Shown here: piece after piece, positions 59,647 through 64,000 of the stretch
How positions within the stretch are numbered: position 1 is the first letter of the stretch
Layout of the letters: the number at the start of each line of letters is the position of its first letter
Program-made: the position numbers and the translations under genes
The notes under the pieces: generated by a model
Seen by the model: only the letters and a program-made list of their open reading frames with translations
What the model was told of the DNA's origin: nothing
Database searches by the model: none
From: Caballeronia novacaledonica
Lineage (GTDB): Bacteria; Pseudomonadota; Gammaproteobacteria; Burkholderiales; Burkholderiaceae
DNA: 64,000 nucleotides
Reading direction: 5' to 3'
Assembly (NCBI RefSeq): GCF_900258035.1
Contig: NZ_OGTP01000013.1
Location: forward strand, 1-64,000

Positions 59647-59735
59647 AAAGAGCGAAAGTATATCAGAGCGAAACGAATAGTAGAACCACCCCGAACAATT
59701 TCGCTGTTGCACTCACCAAATTCACTCGCTGTGTG

Positions 59736-60146
59736 TCAAAGCGTCAGCTCCGACTGCGTGTAGGGCGAGGTTTGAATCTGCACCGAATCGTCGCGGCCCG
59801 TCTCGCTCCGGCCGAGCCCATGCTTCCGCGCGAAGCGCTGACGCTGACGAAATCTCAATGCCAGCAGCAGCGATATCGCGCATGGAATGAGATAAGTGAC
59901 GATCCGCTCGCTCCACGCGATTCTCGATCCGAAGTCGTCGTACTTGGTGCGCTCATAGAAACTGGCGGAAGCGAAGACCATCGTCAGCGTGAAATCCAGG
60001 AGCATCGCCAAGAGGCACAGCGCCAGGAAGAGCAGCGCGCCATTCCATTTCAGCGCGCCGAGACTCGCGTTCACGGTGCGGCAGATAAAGAGCACCAGGC
60101 CAAGCAAGGTCAGACTGAAGGCCAGGGGAAGCCAGGGAAAATCCAT
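59736..60146 (-). CDS. Small polytopic membrane protein
   Basis: 136 aa from ATG 60146 (MDFPWLPLAFSLTLLGLVLF). Three hydrophobic segments: about 5-22, 36-58 and 82-98, with a basic hydrophilic C-terminus. No recognised family. Confidence 0.7.
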   Translation of the reverse strand: MDFPWLPLAFSLTLLGLVLFICRTVNASLGALKWNGALLFLALCLLAMLLDFTLTMVFASASFYERTKYDDFGSRIAWSERIVTYLIPCAISLLLALRFRQRQRFARKHGLGRSETGRDDSVQIQTSPYTQSELTL

Positions 60147-60288
60147 TTTGCGCGTACCTCGCGTGCGGGTAACAGGAACGATCCCGGCGGCGCCAATGTA
60201 AATTCCTGTTACGTCTCGAGCGCCCAAATCGGGAAGCGGGCGCGATCTTCACACGCGAGACTCATCGCTAGAATAAGAGTATTCCTAA

Positions 60289-61179
60289 TTACATTGGCCG
60301 ATCGGCCAAGGCCTCCGACAGAAAGTCGATGAAGGTCCGCACCTTCGTCGTCATGTATTTTCGACTCGTGTAGACCGCGTAGACGGACGGCGCGAACGCC
60401 GTGTAGCTCGGCAGCACGCGCACGAGGGCGCCCGCCGCCAGCTCGGGCTCGACGATCCACGCCGGTAAATACGCGAGCCCGAGGCCGGCGCGCACGAGTT
60501 GCAGCGCCATCGAGGTATCGTTGGTCTTGAGCACGGCCTGATTCTTCACGATGAACGCGCCGTCCGGTCCCGTCAGCGTCACGGAGTCGATATTCGTGTA
60601 CGTCGGCAGCACGAACCGATGACGCGCGACATCGTCCGGATGACGCAGCTTGCCGTGCCGTTCGAGATAGGCACGCGAGCCGGCGAGCACGAAGGGCATC
60701 TTGCACAAAGGCCGCACGATCAGCGAAGGCGACGGCTCGGACGTCGCGCGAATCGCCATGTCGTAGCCTTCCTCGACGAGATCGACGAAGCGGTTCTCGA
60801 GCCGCAGATCGACGAGCACGCCCGGATAACGCGCCTGATACGCGACCAGCAGATCCGCGAACGTGCGATTGGCGAACCAGCCGGGCGCCGTGACCTTGAG
60901 CACGCCTTGCGGCTGCGCCGTCTGCGCGCCGACCGCCGCTTGCGCCGCCTGCAGGATGTCGAGCGCCTCGCTGCACTGTTCGTAGTAGACGCTGCCGGCT
61001 TCCGTGAGACTCAGATGGCGCGTCGTACGGTTCAGCAGCCGCACGCCCAACTGCCGCTCCAGATTGGCAATGTGCTTGCTCGTCATGGCGGTCGAGATGT
61101 CGAGCCGTTCGGCAGCTTTCACGAAGCTGCCCGCTTCGACGACTTCACGGAATACGCGCAGACTGGTCAGAGCGTCCAT
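60289..61179 (-). CDS. LysR family transcriptional regulator
   Basis: 296 aa from ATG 61179. N-terminal HTH: MDALTSLRVFREVVEAGSFV, KAAERLDISTAMTSKHIANL, ERQLGVRLLNRTTRHLSLTE. The substrate-binding domain follows from about 90. It resembles the DsdC/CrgA-like LysR group that often regulates a neighbouring oxidoreductase; no such neighbour is visible here. Target unknown. Confidence 0.92.
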   Translation of the reverse strand: MDALTSLRVFREVVEAGSFVKAAERLDISTAMTSKHIANLERQLGVRLLNRTTRHLSLTEAGSVYYEQCSEALDILQAAQAAVGAQTAQPQGVLKVTAPGWFANRTFADLLVAYQARYPGVLVDLRLENRFVDLVEEGYDMAIRATSEPSPSLIVRPLCKMPFVLAGSRAYLERHGKLRHPDDVARHRFVLPTYTNIDSVTLTGPDGAFIVKNQAVLKTNDTSMALQLVRAGLGLAYLPAWIVEPELAAGALVRVLPSYTAFAPSVYAVYTSRKYMTTKVRTFIDFLSEALADRPM

Positions 61180-61247
61180 CGAACATTTCCTGTCCGGAAA
61201 TAAAACGCCCAATGTTAGCCGGATTTATCGCCGGGCGGCATCGAAGC

Positions 61248-62171
61248 CTATTTGGGCCACTCGTCGAGTTCGTCGTTGAAGAGCGAGGCGACGATCCGGC
61301 GCAGCCACACCGTGCGCGCATCGTTGTGAAACTTGCGATGCCAGTGTTGCTTCAGATCGAAACGTGGCAGCGCGAGCGGCGGCTCGGCGAGCGTGATCGA
61401 CGCATGTTCGGCGACGTACGCGAAGCCGATCGCATGCGGCACGGTCGCGATCAGATCGGTGCGCGACAGGATGAACGGCAAGCTCATGAAGTGCGGTGTC
61501 TCGAGCACCGCGCGGCGGCGGATACGCTCCTTGTCGAGAAAATTCTCCAGAATCTCCTGGCTGCGGCCTTCGGCGCGCACGACGGCGTGGCCGCATTCCA
61601 TGAAGCGCTCCACCGTGAGCGGCTCGCGCGCGAACGGATGATCCCGCCGCATGAGGCAGATGAAGCGATGCGAGAAGAGCCGCTGCTGAAAGAAGTTGTT
61701 GCCGCGCAGGTCCGGAAAATAGCCGACTGCAAGATCGATGTCGCCCGCTTCGAGCCCGCGCTCGACATCGCCGTGCGACGCCGACACCGAGCGCAGATTC
61801 GCTTTCGGCGCTTCCTTCGCGAACGCTTGCAGGAGCCGCGGCAGGAACACGATTTCGCCGACATCGGATAGTGCGATCGAAAAAGTCTCCGCGCTGACCG
61901 AGGCGTCGAAGTGCTGCCGGTCGAGCAGGCCGCGTTCGATACGCGCCAGCGCCTCGCGCGCGGCGGGCACGAGCGCGACGGTGCGCGGCGTCGGCTCCAT
62001 GCCACGCGAGGTGCGCACGAACAGCGGATCGTTGAAGTATTCGCGCAGCCGCGCGAGCGCCGTCGATACGCGCGGCTGGCTCACGCCGAGGCGCTCGGCG
62101 GCCCGGCTCACGTTGCGCGTTTCCTCGATGGCGACGAGGTACGGAATCAGATTCAGGTCGAGATCGTTCAT
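61248..62171 (-). CDS. LysR family transcriptional regulator
   Basis: 307 aa. HTH at residues 1-65: NLIPYLVAIEETRNVSRAAE, RLGVSQPRVSTALARLREYF, NDPLFVRTSRGMEPTPR, the NodD/LinR-like N-terminus often found in aromatic-catabolism regulators. Lies between another LysR gene and the IclR regulator, so a role in the pca region is possible but not shown. Confidence 0.92.
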   Translation of the reverse strand: MNDLDLNLIPYLVAIEETRNVSRAAERLGVSQPRVSTALARLREYFNDPLFVRTSRGMEPTPRTVALVPAAREALARIERGLLDRQHFDASVSAETFSIALSDVGEIVFLPRLLQAFAKEAPKANLRSVSASHGDVERGLEAGDIDLAVGYFPDLRGNNFFQQRLFSHRFICLMRRDHPFAREPLTVERFMECGHAVVRAEGRSQEILENFLDKERIRRRAVLETPHFMSLPFILSRTDLIATVPHAIGFAYVAEHASITLAEPPLALPRFDLKQHWHRKFHNDARTVWLRRIVASLFNDELDEWPK

Positions 62172-62206
62172 GGAGAACCGCCGTATCTTCGCGCGTCAGT
62201 GTGCCA

Positions 62207-63025
62207 TCAGCCGCGCCGCGCGACCATGTCCGACACGCGCTGCGCCGCGTCCTGCAGCGGTTCCAGAAACGCCTTCACCATCTGCTTCGCGTTCTTGCGC
62301 TGGGCGTTTCCGCTGATGTTCAGCGCCGCGATCACGCGTCCCTGCCGGTCGCGGATCGGCGCGGACATCGAAATCAGTCCTTCCTCCAGTTCCTGATCGA
62401 CGATCGCCCAGCCCTGGCGCCGCACGATGGCGATCGCGTCCTTGAGCGCGTCCTTGTCGACGATCGTGCGCGGCGTGCGCGGAACGAGATCGCTCGAATC
62501 GAGCGTTTCGTCGAGGCGCGCATCGTCGAGCGCGGCGAGCAGCACGCGGCCCATCGACGTGCAGAACGCGGGCAGGCGGCTGCCGATCGACAGATTCTGC
62601 GTGATGATCTTGTGCGTCGGCACGCGCAGCACGTAGACGATTTCCGCGCCGTTCAGCACCGCCGCCGAGCAACTTTCGTGGACCTGCTCGACGAGGTCTT
62701 CCATGACCGGTTCGGCGAGATTCCAGAAGGGCATCGAGGTCAGGTACGCGAACCCGAGATCGAGGATCTTCGGCGTCAGTTGAAAGAGGCGCCCGTCCGC
62801 CTCGACGTAGCCGAGCGACTGCAGCGTCAGCAGAATGCGCCGCGCGCCCGCGCGCGTGAGGCCCGTCGCGGCGGCGACGTCGGTCAGCGTCTGGGCGGGG
62901 CGGTTCGCATCGAACGAGCGGATCACCGCGAGCCCGCGCGCGAAGGACTGGACGTAGGCATCGCCGGGACGCGACTGCGCGCCTTGCGCCTCGGCATCCG
63001 GGTCTGGCATGGCTGAATTCTTCAT
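62207..63025 (-). CDS. IclR family regulator, PcaR/PobR-like
   Basis: 272 aa from ATG 63025. The N-terminal IclR winged helix (YVQSFARGLAVIRSF, TLTDVAAATGLTRAGARRIL) and effector domain (CSAAVLNGAEIVYVLRVPTH, FCTSMGRVLLAALDD) are clear. Members next to pcaIJ control the beta-ketoadipate pathway. Divergent from pcaI across 237 bp that contains two related inverted repeats. Confidence 0.92.
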   Translation of the reverse strand: MKNSAMPDPDAEAQGAQSRPGDAYVQSFARGLAVIRSFDANRPAQTLTDVAAATGLTRAGARRILLTLQSLGYVEADGRLFQLTPKILDLGFAYLTSMPFWNLAEPVMEDLVEQVHESCSAAVLNGAEIVYVLRVPTHKIITQNLSIGSRLPAFCTSMGRVLLAALDDARLDETLDSSDLVPRTPRTIVDKDALKDAIAIVRRQGWAIVDQELEEGLISMSAPIRDRQGRVIAALNISGNAQRKNAKQMVKAFLEPLQDAAQRVSDMVARRG

Positions 63026-63134
63026 AAGGCTCGTCATGAAATCATGAAAACGCGACACGTTCGGCGGCTCCGTGAAAACCCGCAGTTTGCAGATGCTTCG
63101 TTGACACGACAACGAATGCGGGACTAACATGCCG

Positions 63135-63172
63135 ATGTTCGCTAAACGAATCCATGTTCGCATGACGAACAT
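63135..63172. promoter_or_regulatory. Paired operator-like repeats in the IclR-pcaI intergenic region
   Basis: A perfect inverted repeat ATGTTCG-CATGA-CGAACAT at 63154..63172 and a decayed copy ATGTTCG-CTAAA-CGAATCC at 63135..63153, exactly 19 bp apart. Likely IclR-type binding sites controlling both genes. Confidence 0.65.
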
Positions 63173-63262
63173 TTTGAGGCAAGTCTGATTACCAACTGGT
63201 AAACCCGAATTCGGAAAGCGCGGCGGCAAACCGGCTTTCCGGGACAGGAGAAGGAACGGCAC

Positions 63263-63955
63263 ATGATCAACAAGATTTTCGATTCGCTCGCCTCGGCCGT
63301 GGCCGACGTCCACGACGGCGCGACCATCATGATCGGCGGTTTCGGCACGGCGGGCATGCCGTCCGAACTGATCGACGCGCTCATCGAACAAGGCGCGCGC
63401 GAACTCACGATCGTCAACAACAATGCCGGCAACGGCGACACGGGCCTGGCTGCGCTGCTCAAGGCCAAGCGCGTGCGCAAGATCATCTGCTCGTTCCCGC
63501 GCCAGACAGATTCATATGTGTTCGACGCGCTCTATCGCGCGGGCGAAATCGAACTGGAACTCGTGCCGCAGGGCAATCTGGCCGAGCGCATCCGTGCGGC
63601 GGGCGCGGGCATCGGCGGCTTTTTCACGCCGACGGGTTTCGGCACGAAGCTCGCGGAAGGCAAGGAAACGCGCGTGATCGACGGCAAGCACTATGTGCTC
63701 GAAGCGCCGCTGCACGCGGATTTCGCGCTCGTGAAAGCCTTCAAGGGCGACCGCTGGGGCAATCTGGTCTATCGTAAAACGGCGCGCAACTTCGGCCCGA
63801 TCATGGCGAGCGCCGCGAAAACGGCGATCGTCCAGGTGTCGAAGGTCGTGCCGCTCGGCGAGCTGGACCCCGAAAATATCGTGACGCCGGGCATTTTCGT
63901 GCAGCGCGTCGTGGAAGTGCCGCAAGCGGTGCATCAAGCCGAACTCGCTGCTTAA
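63263..63955 (+). CDS. pcaI: 3-oxoadipate CoA-transferase subunit A
   Basis: 230 aa. ATIMIGGFGTAGMPSELIDA at the N-terminus, VPQGNLAERIRAAGAGIGGF and TPGIFVQRVVEV fit the class I CoA-transferase alpha subunit. Placement beside an IclR regulator and a beta subunit favours PcaI, which activates 3-oxoadipate with succinyl-CoA. AGGAGAAGGAACGGCAC precedes the ATG. Related to ScoA at 2327. Confidence 0.92.
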   Translation: MINKIFDSLASAVADVHDGATIMIGGFGTAGMPSELIDALIEQGARELTIVNNNAGNGDTGLAALLKAKRVRKIICSFPRQTDSYVFDALYRAGEIELELVPQGNLAERIRAAGAGIGGFFTPTGFGTKLAEGKETRVIDGKHYVLEAPLHADFALVKAFKGDRWGNLVYRKTARNFGPIMASAAKTAIVQVSKVVPLGELDPENIVTPGIFVQRVVEVPQAVHQAELAA

Positions 63956-63971
63956 GGAAGGACGAAAAGCC

Positions 63972-64000
63972 ATGAAGAAACTCACTCGTGACGAAATGGC
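63972..64000 (+). CDS. pcaJ: 3-oxoadipate CoA-transferase subunit B, first codons
   Basis: Only MKKLTRDEMA is in the window; this is the usual PcaJ start, 16 bp after pcaI with a ribosome site AAGGAAGGACG. The gene continues past the right edge. Confidence 0.8.

Overview
The window is high-GC, codon-dense DNA from a beta-proteobacterium, most likely Burkholderiaceae (Caballeronia/Paraburkholderia type). The basis is the gene order relA, tRNA-Val, thrS, infC, rpmI, rplT, pheS, pheT, ihfA, MerR-like, with protein sequences typical of that family. Two stretches of ordinary chromosome (1..about 19,126 and about 59,617..64,000) flank one apparently complete prophage of about 40.4 kb.

Left chromosome. 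Acyl-CoA and ketone-body metabolism comes first: an ETF-ubiquinone oxidoreductase fragment, an SDR and thioesterase pair, a PAS-LuxR regulator divergent from scoAB, an alpha/beta hydrolase and a RidA protein. Then relA, tRNA-Val(GAC) with a strong promoter, and the translation operon thrS-infC(ATC start)-rpmI-rplT, pheST, ihfA and a MerR-like gene. An atypical SDR, a small hypothetical gene and a probably acquired methyltransferase follow before the attachment site.

Prophage. A 49-bp direct repeat (19127..19175 and 59568..59616) marks attL and attR. The right copy is the 3' half of an intact tRNA-Pro(GGG). From left to right the prophage holds: an integrase with a DUF4224 partner; a leftward operon of small overlapping genes with a PAPS-reductase-like PP-loop protein and an ASCH-like protein; a lambda-like immunity region with one operator family (AGTAGC-N4-GCTACT) at the leftward and rightward early promoters, an S24 repressor with two HTH domains, and a Cro-like protein; a rightward early operon (RHH protein, CII-like, BRO/KilAC antirepressor, replication protein whose gene contains iterons, DUF1064, DUF4406, DUF1364, a possible Q-type regulator); HNH and P27 terminase; an HK97-type head module (portal, ClpP-like protease, capsid); a Mu-type contractile tail module (sheath, tube, tape measure, gpN, gpP, gp45 to gp48, fibre); a GT-C-like membrane protein as cargo; a lambda-like lysis cassette (holin, GH104 endolysin, Rz/Rz1); then cargo at the right end, namely a membrane-anchored FAD oxidoreductase and a short gene with a LexA-type box next to attR.

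Right chromosome. tRNA-Pro, a small membrane protein, two LysR regulators, and an IclR regulator divergent from pcaI-pcaJ (3-oxoadipate CoA-transferase, beta-ketoadipate pathway), with paired operator-like repeats in the divergent promoter.

The prophage looks intact: integration, immunity, replication, packaging, head, tail and lysis modules are all present without obvious frameshifts. The most interesting parts are the operator set with the double-HTH repressor, a possible rex-like gene behind the repressor, the two related micro-membrane proteins at opposite ends, the iterons inside the replication gene, and the SOS-box gene at attR. Functions come from reading the sequences by eye and recalling family patterns; no database search was possible.
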